This document shows, in pieces, positions 15,884-24,854 of a stretch of 64,000 bases of DNA. Made by a program: the position numbers and the translations under genes. The notes under the pieces are model-generated. The model was not told the DNA's origin. It searched no databases and worked only from the letters and a program-made list of their open reading frames with translations. The DNA is from Methylopila jiangsuensis (GTDB lineage Bacteria > Pseudomonadota > Alphaproteobacteria > Rhizobiales > Methylopilaceae), in NCBI RefSeq assembly GCF_027922305.1, contig NZ_BSFK01000016.1:740565-804564 (forward strand), written 5' to 3'. The stretch's first letter is position 1; each line of letters opens with the position of its first letter.

Positions 15884-16672
15884 ATGACGACCAACGATAT
15901 GCTTCCGAACGAGGCGGAGCGCAATCCGATCGTGCGGATCGAAAACGGCGAGGTGCTTGCGGACAGCCGGGATGTGGCTGCGTTCTTCGGGAAGCGCCAT
16001 GACCATGTGATGGAAGCGATTGCCAACCTGATCGAGTCCGGCAAACCCGAAAATCCGGGTTTGGCAAACATGTTCATCGAGCGAACGTCGCCGCGCGACG
16101 GCGGCGGGCGGCCGCTGCGGAACTACTCGATGAACCGCGACGGGTTCACGCTGGTCGCGATGGGTTTCACTGGCGCGAAGCCGCTCAAGTTTAAGTTGGC
16201 ATACATTGCGGCTTTTAACGCGATGGAGCGCGAACTGATGGCGCGCCGCGGCGGAGACCCCATCCAGGTTCTGAACGACCCGGCGGCGATGCGGGGATTG
16301 CTGCTGACGTACAGCGAGAAGGTCATCGCGCTCGAAGGCGCTCTTACCGACGCCAAGCCGAAACTTGACGCGCTCGACCGCATCTCGGAGTCGTTCGGGT
16401 CGGTCTGCCCCACGGTCGCGGCGAAATCACTTAACAAGCCGCCGCGCTGGCTCACCCGCTGGCTGCGGTCCAACGGGTGGCTGTACAGACGCCCGGGTGG
16501 GCGGGACACCGCTTATCAAACGAAGATCGAGGCCGGTTACCTCGAAAATAAGCCGAGTACCGTGGACGGGCCTGATGGCCCGAAGACGTACTACCAGCCT
16601 CTGATCACGCCGAAGGGGGTGGCAAAGCTGGCGCAAATTTTCAACGCCGATGAGCGGGGGGCAGCGGCGTGA
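15884..16672 (+). CDS. Phage antirepressor (Rha domain plus KilAC/ANT-type C-terminus)
   Basis: The 262-residue protein has an N-terminal Rha-type domain (about 22-120; SRDVAAFFGKRHDHVMEAI, then NYSMNRDGFTLVAMGFTG and FKLAYIAAFNAMERE). The C-terminal half resembles phage antirepressor KilAC domains (RWLRSNGWLYRR, then the segment LITPKGVAKLAQIF). Such proteins inactivate prophage repressors or alter host regulation on induction. The start is at the ATG at 15884 behind GAGGTG. It is cotranscribed with the Arc-like gene just upstream. Confidence 0.85.
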   Translation: MTTNDMLPNEAERNPIVRIENGEVLADSRDVAAFFGKRHDHVMEAIANLIESGKPENPGLANMFIERTSPRDGGGRPLRNYSMNRDGFTLVAMGFTGAKPLKFKLAYIAAFNAMERELMARRGGDPIQVLNDPAAMRGLLLTYSEKVIALEGALTDAKPKLDALDRISESFGSVCPTVAAKSLNKPPRWLTRWLRSNGWLYRRPGGRDTAYQTKIEAGYLENKPSTVDGPDGPKTYYQPLITPKGVAKLAQIFNADERGAAA

Positions 16673-16971
16673 GCGGGAATATCATCCATTTTCAGAATTG
16701 CGCCTCGGAAGTCGACCGCCGTCTCGAAGCTCTGGACGCACAAGGCATCGAAATCTGGGTCAAGTTCTCAAGCTTCGGCAACGACATTCTGTTCGAGCTT
16801 CAACCCGAAGCGCTCACCGTGAAGGCAATGGATCTGGTCGCAGACACGGTGCGGCGCTTCAAGGGCGACCCCGAATTCCGAGAGCATATTGAATCGTATG
16901 CGATTTCGGTCGGAGTAGCCGTCCACGGCGTCGAACAAGAAGCGTGGAAGTTCACTCCGGTCGCTTCCTGA
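16669..16971 (+). CDS. Hypothetical protein after the antirepressor
   Basis: A 100-residue protein begins with a GTG overlapping the antirepressor stop (GTGA at 16669). It has a mixed alpha/beta pattern (IEIWVKFSSFGNDILFEL, then AMDLVADTVRRF) and ends in a beta strand with Trp. No family is recognised. The coupling indicates that it belongs to the antirepressor operon. Confidence 0.6.
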   Translation: MSGNIIHFQNCASEVDRRLEALDAQGIEIWVKFSSFGNDILFELQPEALTVKAMDLVADTVRRFKGDPEFREHIESYAISVGVAVHGVEQEAWKFTPVAS

Positions 16972-17046
16972 AATAGCCGGGGCGCGAAAGGCGGGCAGGC
17001 CAATCGCGCCCCATCACCGAAACGCCGCTGATAGGAGCACCGGCGA

Positions 17047-17604
17047 ATGGCTAACCACGACTCTACCACGGAAGAACACGACGCGCCGCAACCTTCGCGC
17101 CGCGGCTTCTTCGGGCACATTGCTGGCGCCGCGTTCGCCGGCGGGGTGGTGTATCTGACGAGCGGCGCGCCGGAGACGGTTTCGGAGGTGTTCCGCGCTT
17201 TCGCCGCGCGCCTCGCGGAGGCTGAAGCTCGGCACGAGGTGGCGGTCCGGGCGTCGGTCGCGGCGGAGACCGCTTACTACGCCAGCCGCCCCGTCAGGAT
17301 CGAGGTGGGCAACAACGAGAGCCTGCCCTTCGACGAGATGGTGAGGGACCGGCACAGGCGGCAGAGAGAGGCGAACGTTTCGCATTTTCAGCGGGACAGG
17401 GCCGCGCGGGCGCGATGCGACCTTGATGGCTGCCACCGGCGACAGGCCGAGATCATTACCGAGATCGACGGCATCCTTGGCGACCTCGTGAAGACGCCGG
17501 CGCGGACTGTCGACGATTTAAGGCTGAAAGCGCAGCTTGTTTTGGACAGGGACCAGGAACTGGCGGCCGAGGTTCTGGAGGAGTTCCTGACGCTGGTGGC
17601 GTGA
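17047..17604 (+). CDS. Hypothetical protein with twin-arginine-like N-terminus
   Basis: The 185-residue product has a Tat-like start: SRRGFF followed by a hydrophobic segment HIAGAAFAGGVVYLTSG (residues 17-40). No clear cleavage site is seen, so it may be a membrane anchor. The rest is charged and helical (residues 50-185), probably coiled coil, facing the periplasm if exported. Function is unknown. It is the last rightward gene of the island before the leftward HigBA pair. Confidence 0.6.
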   Translation: MANHDSTTEEHDAPQPSRRGFFGHIAGAAFAGGVVYLTSGAPETVSEVFRAFAARLAEAEARHEVAVRASVAAETAYYASRPVRIEVGNNESLPFDEMVRDRHRRQREANVSHFQRDRAARARCDLDGCHRRQAEIITEIDGILGDLVKTPARTVDDLRLKAQLVLDRDQELAAEVLEEFLTLVA

Positions 17605-17626
17605 GGATGAATGAGCTACCTCGTCG

Positions 17627-18004
17627 TCACGCCGCCCGTAGATCGTAAGGTCTGGCGACGAGGTCGGACGGGAGGCCCCAATCGGCGCGCAGGCGATAAA
17701 CCATGTTGAGCGTGAGCGCGCGCTTCCGGTTGAGCACCTCGGAGGCGCGGGACTTAGATCCGAACAGTTCGGCGAGATCGGCCTGGGTCTTGCCGGCGCT
17801 CTCCATGAACGCCTTCAGGGCTTCGATCGGGTCAAGATCGGGCAGGGGGAAGCGCTCCGCCTCATAGGAGGCGATCAGGGTGGAGAGCACGTCGAACCGA
17901 TCGCCTTCCGGCGAGCCAATCGCGGGCGGCTCGTCGAAATAGCGCTCGACCTCGGCGAGAGCCCAGTCGTAATCGGCTTCGGTGCGGATCGGGCGAATGT
18001 CCAT
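17627..18004 (-). CDS. higA: HigA-type antitoxin (XRE family)
   Basis: This 125-residue protein has the features of HigA antitoxins. An acidic N-terminal part (YDWALAEVERYFDE) is followed by an XRE helix-turn-helix at about 75-110 (GKTQADLAELFG, then SRASEVLNRKRALT). It would neutralise the HigB toxin and bind its own operator. Its ATG shares a base with the toxin stop (TGATG), giving the toxin-first order typical of hig loci. Confidence 0.85.
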   Translation of the reverse strand: MDIRPIRTEADYDWALAEVERYFDEPPAIGSPEGDRFDVLSTLIASYEAERFPLPDLDPIEALKAFMESAGKTQADLAELFGSKSRASEVLNRKRALTLNMVYRLRADWGLPSDLVARPYDLRAA

Positions 18005-18297
18005 CACACGGTCTCCGGGTTGATCTTGTCGTACTCTTTGTGCGTACCAACGAATTTGATCATCACGCGCTTGAACGGGTAGGAGACGCGGACGATCAGG
18101 CGGTACTTGTTGCCGCCGATGTTGAAGATCACGCGGTCGTCGGCCACGAAGTCGGCCGATCCGAACATGTCCTTCACGTCCTGCGGGCCGCTCCAGTCCG
18201 CCTTCTCGACGCGCTTGAACCACACCGCCAGCGGCGTTTCGGCGTCGGGATGGACGTCCCAGAAAGCCTTCAGCGTGCGGCGCGCGATGATCTGCAT
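18004..18297 (-). CDS. higB: HigB-type toxin (RelE superfamily mRNA interferase)
   Basis: The 97-residue protein matches the HigB subfamily that begins MQIIARRTLKAFW. It has the core FNIGGNKYRLIVRVSY (59-74) and the ending KFVGTHKEYDKI (81-92), where the basic and His residues serve ribosome-dependent mRNA cleavage in this family. I start it at the ATG giving the usual length. Expression would stabilise the prophage or guard against other phages. Confidence 0.87.
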   Translation of the reverse strand: MQIIARRTLKAFWDVHPDAETPLAVWFKRVEKADWSGPQDVKDMFGSADFVADDRVIFNIGGNKYRLIVRVSYPFKRVMIKFVGTHKEYDKINPETV

Positions 18298-18313
18298 GAG
18301 GGGAACATAGCAG

Positions 18314-18356
18314 GTTCCCGCTTTGGGAACAAGGGCTAAGTTCTCACTTCGGGAAC
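18314..18356. promoter_or_regulatory. Duplicated operator upstream of higBA
   Basis: A perfect inverted repeat GTTCCC-N5-GGGAAC at 18314-18330 is followed 26 bp away by an imperfect copy GTTCTC-N5-GGGAAC at 18340-18356. A lone GGGAAC half-site at 18301-18306 lies just before the higB start. This is the expected layout for autoregulation by HigA or the HigBA complex. Confidence 0.7.
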
Positions 18357-18381
18357 CCGCCTGACTTGGCCCCCACAAGCA

Positions 18382-18407
18382 AAAGGCCCCGAGGGATCGG
18401 GGCCTTT
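18382..18407 (-). terminator. Perfect terminator for the leftward membrane-protein gene
   Basis: AAAGGCCCCGA (18382-18392) pairs with TCGGGGCCTTT (18397-18407) across a GGGA loop. On the minus strand the stem runs into TTTT, so it can end transcription from the gene at 18521-18817; the T-rich other side makes it partly bidirectional. It shields higBA from that transcript. Confidence 0.8.
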
Positions 18408-18520
18408 CCTAAGGTCCGGTTGAATGGTTCAGAGACTGCGGTGCTGCGCAACTCGCGGGGCGATGTGCAAGCGGCAGGCAGACAAAAATGCGGTGATGTA
18501 GATACCGAGAAGTGTATTTA

Positions 18521-18817
18521 TCAGCGTAGATATCCAAGTATATTGCAGTTATTAATAATCTGCCTTAGATATTCATTGCTTCGAAGCTCAGTATGGCGAA
18601 GCGAATAATCTGCCTGACTGCACCAGCTCCTGACTTTGTCATCCTCGCCGGGTTTGGCTTTAGAGATTTCAAATAATTCCTGGCGATCTTCCTCAGCTCG
18701 CATCGCGCGTTCAATTTTCGCTTGATGGGCTGAATACTGTGTCCAGCCGAACCAGCCTACATAGGCCAGCACGGCCACGCACGTCACGGCGATCAACGCC
18801 TTAAGCCACCCGTCCAA
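18521..18817 (-). CDS. Small single-pass membrane protein (moron)
   Basis: The 98-residue protein has one transmembrane helix near its start (ALIAVTCVAVLAYVGWFGW), then a charged coiled-coil-like region and a Cys-containing tail. I use a TTG start because GGGGAGG lies 7 bases upstream; an ATG at 18844 would add nine residues but overlap the tape-measure start. The 3' third is AT-rich for this window, suggesting transfer. It has its own terminator at 18382-18407. No family is recognised. Confidence 0.6.
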   Translation of the reverse strand: MDGWLKALIAVTCVAVLAYVGWFGWTQYSAHQAKIERAMRAEEDRQELFEISKAKPGEDDKVRSWCSQADYSLRHTELRSNEYLRQIINNCNILGYLR

Positions 18818-18831
18818 CTGGAAGCCTCCCC

Positions 18832-21800
18832 ATGGCGATGACACTCTCGGCCATCCGCGAGCTGACCGTGCGCGGCCGCTCGGTCGGCCTCGACAAGCTC
18901 CGGGCGGACCTCGACGCTGTCAAGGACGCGCACACGGGCGTCACGCGCGCGGTGTCCGAGGCGGGCGACGCGTCTGACGTGAATTCGCGCAAGCAGGACG
19001 CGGCGGCGCGCGCGTGGGAAAAGCATCAGGCTCGTGTCGACCGGGCGGCCGCCGCCTACGCCCGGTTCCAGCGGGATTTTGACCGCATGGTGCGCACGAT
19101 GGACAACGGCGCCATCAGCGCCGACGCGGCGGCGCGCGAGATCGAGCGCATGCAGCGGGCGCTTGAGGCGGCCGGCACGATGGGGCTGCCGTCCATCGAC
19201 CAGTCGGCGTTCAACCGCTCGCTTGGCATCATGGAAGAGGAGGTGAAGGGCGCGGCGCGGGAAAGCGCTCAGGCGTTCGAGCGGGAGCTTCGACGGATCG
19301 AGGCCGCGGCCATGGGCCTGCGCGAGCACCTGGACCCGGTGGCGGCCGCCACGGCGAAGTTCACCCAGGAGGTGACGGACCTTCAGCGCATGTCGGCCTA
19401 TGGCCTGGTGACCCAGCGAGAGTTCTCCGCGGCGGTGGCTGAGGCGGAGACCCGGTTCAATTCGGCCTCGGCGGCTGCCCAAAAGCTGGTCGCCGCGGAA
19501 CGCGCGGCCGCCGACGCGGCGGCGATCGCCAACGCGCAGCGATCCCAGGACACGATCAACGGGCGTCTCGGCGTGCGCACCGATTTCGGCACGGCGCAGA
19601 GGGGCGAGGACATCAAGGCGTATGGCGCGGAGATGGACGGGCTTCGGGCACGGTTCTCCCCGCTGTTCGCCGCGCAGGAGCGCTACCGGAACGAGCTGGA
19701 GGAGATCAACCGAGCGCACAAGGTCGGCGCCATCAACGATGTGGAGCGCGCTGCGGCGCTGTCCCGGGCCAAGAGCGCGTTTAGCGAGCAGATCGGCGTC
19801 CTCAACGGCACGGCGGCGGCGGCGCGGCAGGCGGAGGACGCGCTGGCGGCGACGACCCGTGAAGCAGAGCGCGCGGCAGCGGCACAGACCGTGCATCGCG
19901 CCGGCGGTTGGGACCGGCTGGGGCAGCTTGGCGGCGACAATCTGGCGAACATCGAGGCGTCCCGTAAGCTCGCCGGCATGGGCGCCAGCGGCCGGGAGGC
20001 GGCCGGCGGCCTGAAGCTCGCCGCGCACGAGCTGCAGCAGGTGTCCTACAACGCCAACGACTTCTTCATGGGCCTGATGACCGGGCAGCCGGTCTACACG
20101 ACGTTCCTGCAGCAGGGCCTCCAGACGGTTCAGATCTTCGGGCCGAATGTGGGCGTGGGCGCGGCGCTCAGGTCGCTCGGGACCGGGCTGCTGACGTTCC
20201 TCATCAGTCCTTTGAACCTCGCCATTCTCGGCTTCGCCGGCGCGGCGGCCGCCGGCGCATACTTCTTCAATTCGGTGACGAGCGGCGCGGACAAATCGCA
20301 GCGGGCTTTGGACAGCCATCGGGAGACCGTCGCGCGCATTCGCGAGCTTTATGGAGACGCCGCAAAGGCGGTGCGCGAGTACGCGGCCGAGAGCGAGAAA
20401 ATCGTGCGTTTCAACGCGGTCCAGAACGCGAGGCTTCTGCAGGAGAGCTATCAGAAGGCCGCCCGAGCGGACATGTCTGAGCTCGGCACGACCGAGTACC
20501 GCCGCAACGCGGGCGGCGCCGATTTCAACTTCGTCGTCGCGAACCGCTACAAAGCGTTCGAGGGGCCGATCCAGGACCTCGTCTCAAGCATCCGTTCCGG
20601 GCAGCCTGAAGTGGAGCGGTTTCGTGAAAGTCTGAACGACATCTCGTCGTCCAACCCGATGAACAAGCGGCTGCAGGACATCGCGGTCGAACTACGTGAC
20701 ATCACCAAGCGCTCGTATGACGCGCAGCGCGCGGTTATGGGGGCGAAGGGGGCTCTCGACCTGTTCGGGACCTCCGCCGCCGACGCTCTCGCCAAGCTCC
20801 GCGCCGACCGCTTCAGCCTGTCTCTCCGCGAGATCAACGCCCGGACGGCGGCTGAGCGCGGACAGGTGGCCTACGACCGTCGTTGGGATCAGGTGCGGGA
20901 CGATCCGCAGTTCAGCAACGATGCGGCGCGCCGGCTGGAGGCCGATCGCGCCCGGGCGCTGGAGATGGCGCGGATCAACCGGGACACGATCGACGCGGAG
21001 CGCCGCTCGCGGTCCGCGCACGGCTTCGACCTGCGCGAGATCGAGGCGCGGACGGTGGCGCAGCGGGCGGCCATCGCCGCCGACCGCGCGCGCGCCGACG
21101 CGCTGGAGGACGTCAGCCGCCGCGTGAACGCCGACGCCGAGGCCGCGCGGGCCTCCGCAGCCGTCTACGCGCAGGCGCGCCGCGAGGCGCAGGACTACGC
21201 CGACCAGCAGGTGGAGGCGACCCGGCAGCGCGTGGACGCGGCGGTGATCGAGCGCCAGTCGGTGGGCAAGACGGCGATCGAGACCGAACGCCTGCGGATG
21301 ACGAGCGACCTCATGAACGAGGCGCGTCAGCGGGCCTACCAGCTCACCGGCGACTACAGCCGCGTCTCGGACGCCGCGGTGGCGGCGATCCTGCGGGAGG
21401 TGGACGCGACGACGAAGCTGAACGAGGCGACCCGCAAGGCGGCCCTTGAGCGCGATCTGTTGCATGAGCGGGAGGCGGTGTTCCTGTCGGACCGGGAGGC
21501 GGCGATCCGCGACCGCATCCGCTCCGCCGGATTCGATCCTGAGAGCGAGTATGGCCGAACCACGGCCGCGATCATGCGTGCGACCGACGCGCTCCGCGAG
21601 ATGAAGGAGATGGGCCGGGACGCGTGGAGCACGCTGGGCGATGGGCTCGCCAGCGGCGACGGCGTGGGCAAGTCGTTCGCAGACGCCGGCCGGAAGCTGC
21701 TGGAGGACGCGCGCAAGAAGGCCTGGGACAACATGTACGATCAGGCGTGGGGCATGCTCGGCGAGAGCATCCCGGGCTTGAAGGAGCTGGGGATTGGCGG

Positions 21801-23082
21801 CGCGAAACCGGACGGATCGGCGCAGCGGCCTTATCATGTGGTGCTTGGCGGAGCCGTGCCGGGCCTGCCTACGCTCTCCGACGTGACGCGCTCGCCGCTG
21901 GCGCCGCTCGGGGTGAACGACAACGGCGCCAACGCGGCGGCGCAGGCCTTGGACGCCGGCGGCTGGCTCAAATACTCGAACGGAGGCGCGACCCGAAGCC
22001 AGCCGCTCGACCCGTCGCTGGTGAACGCCTTCTCGTTCCTGAAGGACAAGGGCATCTCCATGGAGGTGTTCTCGGGCGGGCAGCCGGGCATCGGATCGGT
22101 CGGCGCGCGGGTGGGCTCGACGCGGCACGACCACGGCAATGCGGCCGACGTGTTCTTCTCGCAGAACGGTCGCCGGCTCGACTGGTCGAACCCGGCCGAC
22201 GTGCCGATCTATCAGGACATTGTGCGGCAGGCCCGCGCCAACGGCGTCACCGGCTTCGGCGCGGGGCCGGGCTATATGGCGCCGGGCTCCATGCACGTCG
22301 GCTTCGGGACGCCGGGCGTCTGGGGCGCCGGCGGACAGGGCGCCAACGCGCCGGACTGGCTGCGCACCGCGTTCAACAGCCCGGCCGCAACAGCCTCGAT
22401 CGCGCCGCAGACCACGGAGGCGGCGTCCGCGCTGACCAACCTGACGCAGAACGCGCAGGCGGCCACCTCCGGCCTCGGGGGGCTCGGACAGCAGGCGACC
22501 GGCCTTGGCGGTTTGTTCCAGTCGCTGTTCAGCGGCGGCGGGGCCAACGCCGCAGCCGGGGCCGCAGGGGCCGCGGGCGGCGGCGACTGGTTCGGGTCGG
22601 CGCTGGGGCTCGGACTGAAGCTGTTCGGTTTCGCGGAGGGCGGCCACGTCACCGGCCCCGGCACGGACACCAGCGACAGCGTGGTGGCGCGGCTCTCCGC
22701 CGGCGAATTCGTGGTCAACGCGGCGGCGACGCGCTCGAACCGCGGCCTGCTGGAGGCGATCAACGCCGGCCGCTTCGCCGGGGCCTATGCAATGGGCGGG
22801 TACGTTGCGAACGACGACTACGGCTACGGGAACGACAACTGGGACAGTTGGGCCTCGGTGCGCGCGCCAGCCGCGGAGCCGGCGCCGTCCGCCGACGCCC
22901 GGATCGCCGGGGCGCTGGTGAAGCTGGAGCTGGACAGCAAGTTCATCAAGGCGACGGTGGAGAAGCAGTCCCGGCCGGTGGCGCGGCAGGAAGCGGCCTC
23001 CGCCGCCGGGCAGGCCGTGGAGGTGTCGCGCCGCGGGGCGTCGGCGCAGGCCGCGCGTGAGCGCCGGCTCGGGTGGTCGTGA
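18832..23082 (+). CDS. Tape measure protein with embedded peptidase-like domain
   Basis: At 1,416 residues this is the largest gene, as expected for the protein that sets tail length. It has long helical stretches (1-370 and 590-960) and a hydrophobic segment near 452-485. At about 1066-1160 lies a compact domain with TRHDHGNAADVFF (from about 1096) and PGSMHVGFG (from about 1152), resembling the His-Asp-His zinc site of M15-type peptidoglycan peptidases. Near residue 1265 a conserved tape-measure motif EGGHVTGPGTDTSDSVVARL appears, followed by SAGEFVVNAAAT. The peptidase would help cross the cell wall during DNA entry. Confidence 0.85.
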   Translation: MAMTLSAIRELTVRGRSVGLDKLRADLDAVKDAHTGVTRAVSEAGDASDVNSRKQDAAARAWEKHQARVDRAAAAYARFQRDFDRMVRTMDNGAISADAAAREIERMQRALEAAGTMGLPSIDQSAFNRSLGIMEEEVKGAARESAQAFERELRRIEAAAMGLREHLDPVAAATAKFTQEVTDLQRMSAYGLVTQREFSAAVAEAETRFNSASAAAQKLVAAERAAADAAAIANAQRSQDTINGRLGVRTDFGTAQRGEDIKAYGAEMDGLRARFSPLFAAQERYRNELEEINRAHKVGAINDVERAAALSRAKSAFSEQIGVLNGTAAAARQAEDALAATTREAERAAAAQTVHRAGGWDRLGQLGGDNLANIEASRKLAGMGASGREAAGGLKLAAHELQQVSYNANDFFMGLMTGQPVYTTFLQQGLQTVQIFGPNVGVGAALRSLGTGLLTFLISPLNLAILGFAGAAAAGAYFFNSVTSGADKSQRALDSHRETVARIRELYGDAAKAVREYAAESEKIVRFNAVQNARLLQESYQKAARADMSELGTTEYRRNAGGADFNFVVANRYKAFEGPIQDLVSSIRSGQPEVERFRESLNDISSSNPMNKRLQDIAVELRDITKRSYDAQRAVMGAKGALDLFGTSAADALAKLRADRFSLSLREINARTAAERGQVAYDRRWDQVRDDPQFSNDAARRLEADRARALEMARINRDTIDAERRSRSAHGFDLREIEARTVAQRAAIAADRARADALEDVSRRVNADAEAARASAAVYAQARREAQDYADQQVEATRQRVDAAVIERQSVGKTAIETERLRMTSDLMNEARQRAYQLTGDYSRVSDAAVAAILREVDATTKLNEATRKAALERDLLHEREAVFLSDREAAIRDRIRSAGFDPESEYGRTTAAIMRATDALREMKEMGRDAWSTLGDGLASGDGVGKSFADAGRKLLEDARKKAWDNMYDQAWGMLGESIPGLKELGIGGAKPDGSAQRPYHVVLGGAVPGLPTLSDVTRSPLAPLGVNDNGANAAAQALDAGGWLKYSNGGATRSQPLDPSLVNAFSFLKDKGISMEVFSGGQPGIGSVGARVGSTRHDHGNAADVFFSQNGRRLDWSNPADVPIYQDIVRQARANGVTGFGAGPGYMAPGSMHVGFGTPGVWGAGGQGANAPDWLRTAFNSPAATASIAPQTTEAASALTNLTQNAQAATSGLGGLGQQATGLGGLFQSLFSGGGANAAAGAAGAAGGGDWFGSALGLGLKLFGFAEGGHVTGPGTDTSDSVVARLSAGEFVVNAAATRSNRGLLEAINAGRFAGAYAMGGYVANDDYGYGNDNWDSWASVRAPAAEPAPSADARIAGALVKLELDSKFIKATVEKQSRPVARQEAASAAGQAVEVSRRGASAQAARERRLGWS

Positions 23083-23801
23083 TGACGCCCGACACCTATC
23101 CGACCGATCTGCTGCAGTGCCAGACCATGAGCTGGCAGGTGATCGGCGGCGTGATCGAGGGCCTGCGGTCGATCGAGGGCGCCAGCCCCGACCGGCTGCC
23201 GATCGGGCGCGGAGGCCTCTGGCGGATCGAGATGCAGGAGGTGTTTCTGGAGACCCGCGAGGAGTGGGCCACCTGGCGCGCGATCCGCGCCCGCCAGCGC
23301 AACGGCGCGACGGCGATCGTGGTGCCGCTCGAACGGCGGCCGTATTTCGCGCAAGGGGTGACCGCCATGGGCTCCGCGCCGCACTCGGACGGTTCGCCGT
23401 TCAGCGACGGCTCGGAATACGCCACGGCCACGATCACCGCGGAAGTCCTGTCTCCCGCGGCCCATGCCGCCGTGGCGCTCAGGGTCCGGGTCTGGAACGC
23501 GGAGCCGCTGATCGGCGCGGAGCCGTTCACCATCGTCCACCCGCTCGCCGGCGCCCGGCTCTACGAGGTGATCGGGCTGGAGGCCGCCGCCGGCCCGGGC
23601 GGCTCTACGGATTACGAGCTGCGCATCAGCCCGCCGCTGCGGCAGGCGGTGAGCGCAGGAGAGGCGATCGACTTCAACCGACCCCGCTGCCTGATGCGGC
23701 TCGAAGACCCCAACGGCATGGAGGTGGAGGAGGACATCGTGTCGTTCCCCTCCGTCGCTTTTGTGGAGCACCTGACGTCCCTGCGCGGCGAACCCGCATG
23801 A
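23082..23801 (+). CDS. Distal tail protein-like hypothetical
   Basis: The 239-residue protein follows the tape measure with a one-base overlap (TGATG). It is beta-rich, with WRIEMQEVFLETREEWATW near the start and a C-terminal pattern GEAIDFNRPRCLMRLE seen in tail proteins of alphaproteobacterial siphophages. By position it corresponds to a distal tail or adaptor ring. The family identity is not certain. Confidence 0.65.
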   Translation: MTPDTYPTDLLQCQTMSWQVIGGVIEGLRSIEGASPDRLPIGRGGLWRIEMQEVFLETREEWATWRAIRARQRNGATAIVVPLERRPYFAQGVTAMGSAPHSDGSPFSDGSEYATATITAEVLSPAAHAAVALRVRVWNAEPLIGAEPFTIVHPLAGARLYEVIGLEAAAGPGGSTDYELRISPPLRQAVSAGEAIDFNRPRCLMRLEDPNGMEVEEDIVSFPSVAFVEHLTSLRGEPA

Positions 23802-24412
23802 GCGCGTGGCCCGAGATCCCCGTGGACCCGCGACTGGAGACCGCCGCAGGCATCGACGTAGTGGTGCGGATCGCGTGGACCAATGACGAGGTGTCGCGGC
23901 TGGCCTCGTCGCTGATCGGGCTGGAGCTGCCGGCCGACCTCGTCGAGGACGAGGATGGCGCGTGGTATCGCGGCCTGCCGGGGATCGCGGAGCTGCCAGC
24001 CTTCAAGCAGATGATGAACGGACAGGCGGACGAAAATACGTTCACGCTGAGCGGCCTCGACCCGGAACTCGCCGCGATCTTCGACGCGGAGCAGCACCTT
24101 GCCGAGGGCGCCGTCATCCACGTCGGCAAGGTGTTCTACGACGCCAACCAGCAGATCATCGGCGGCGCCCGCTGGCGCTGGCGCGGCGAGGGCGGCGAAT
24201 TCGGCCTGCACCGCGCCGGCGGCGACCACAGCCTCGACGGCGCGACCCGAACCGTGTCGCTGACCGCCACCACGGACCTGATCCGACGCGCCGGCGCGCA
24301 GCTCCACTCGTGGACCGACGCGCAGCAGCAGCGGCTGCATCCCGGCGACCGCGGCTGCGAGCGGACGAACGGGCTCTCGACCGGCAAGCGCAAGGCCTGG
24401 CCGAAGGTTTGA
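23798..24412 (+). CDS. Tail protein of unknown fold
   Basis: A 204-residue protein starts with an ATG overlapping the previous stop. The middle contains FTLSGLDPELAAIFDAEQHL and the C-terminus LHSWTDAQQQRLHPGDRG, a motif I associate with phage tail-tip proteins that end in WTDA-QQRLxPGD. It probably builds the tail tip with the genes on either side. The exact role is unknown. Confidence 0.65.
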   Translation: MSAWPEIPVDPRLETAAGIDVVVRIAWTNDEVSRLASSLIGLELPADLVEDEDGAWYRGLPGIAELPAFKQMMNGQADENTFTLSGLDPELAAIFDAEQHLAEGAVIHVGKVFYDANQQIIGGARWRWRGEGGEFGLHRAGGDHSLDGATRTVSLTATTDLIRRAGAQLHSWTDAQQQRLHPGDRGCERTNGLSTGKRKAWPKV

Positions 24413-24413
24413 C

Positions 24414-24854
24414 ATGATCCATTCCGACCGTGCGGAACGCCTCGCCGAATATCTCGCCGGGGTGGGCGCCGACGCGCGCTTCTGGCCGAACGACCACTGC
24501 CTGCTCTATCTCGCGCGCTGGGCCGGCATCGTCCGACCGGACTTCGACGCCTCGGTCTATGAGTGCCGCGTCGCGGGCCGTGTGTCGGCGCACAGGCTGC
24601 TGCTGGCGTCGGGCGGCGTGGAGCCGCTGCTGAACGCGCAGGCGACGGCCGCAGGTTTCGAGCGCGTGGACGCGGCGGGCGCGGGGCTCGGCGCCATCGG
24701 ACTGATCCGCGTGCCGCGCGTCGAGCGGCCCGGCCACATGACCTTCGGCTGCATCCGCACCCCGCGGCGATGGGCGATCCGTAGCCATGACGGCGTGGTC
24801 TCGCTCTCCGCGGACACGATCAAGGTGCAGCCCCACATGGTCTGGAACGTCTGA
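24414..24854 (+). CDS. DUF6950-like tail-tip region protein
   Basis: The 146-residue protein begins with a helix and a FWPNDHCLLYLARW segment, in which a Cys and later conserved His and Gly residues recall small papain-like or NlpC-like folds. Proteins of this size before the central tip protein are annotated DUF6950 in related phages. A peptidase role is only a guess. It overlaps the next start by one base. Confidence 0.55.
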   Translation: MIHSDRAERLAEYLAGVGADARFWPNDHCLLYLARWAGIVRPDFDASVYECRVAGRVSAHRLLLASGGVEPLLNAQATAAGFERVDAAGAGLGAIGLIRVPRVERPGHMTFGCIRTPRRWAIRSHDGVVSLSADTIKVQPHMVWNV

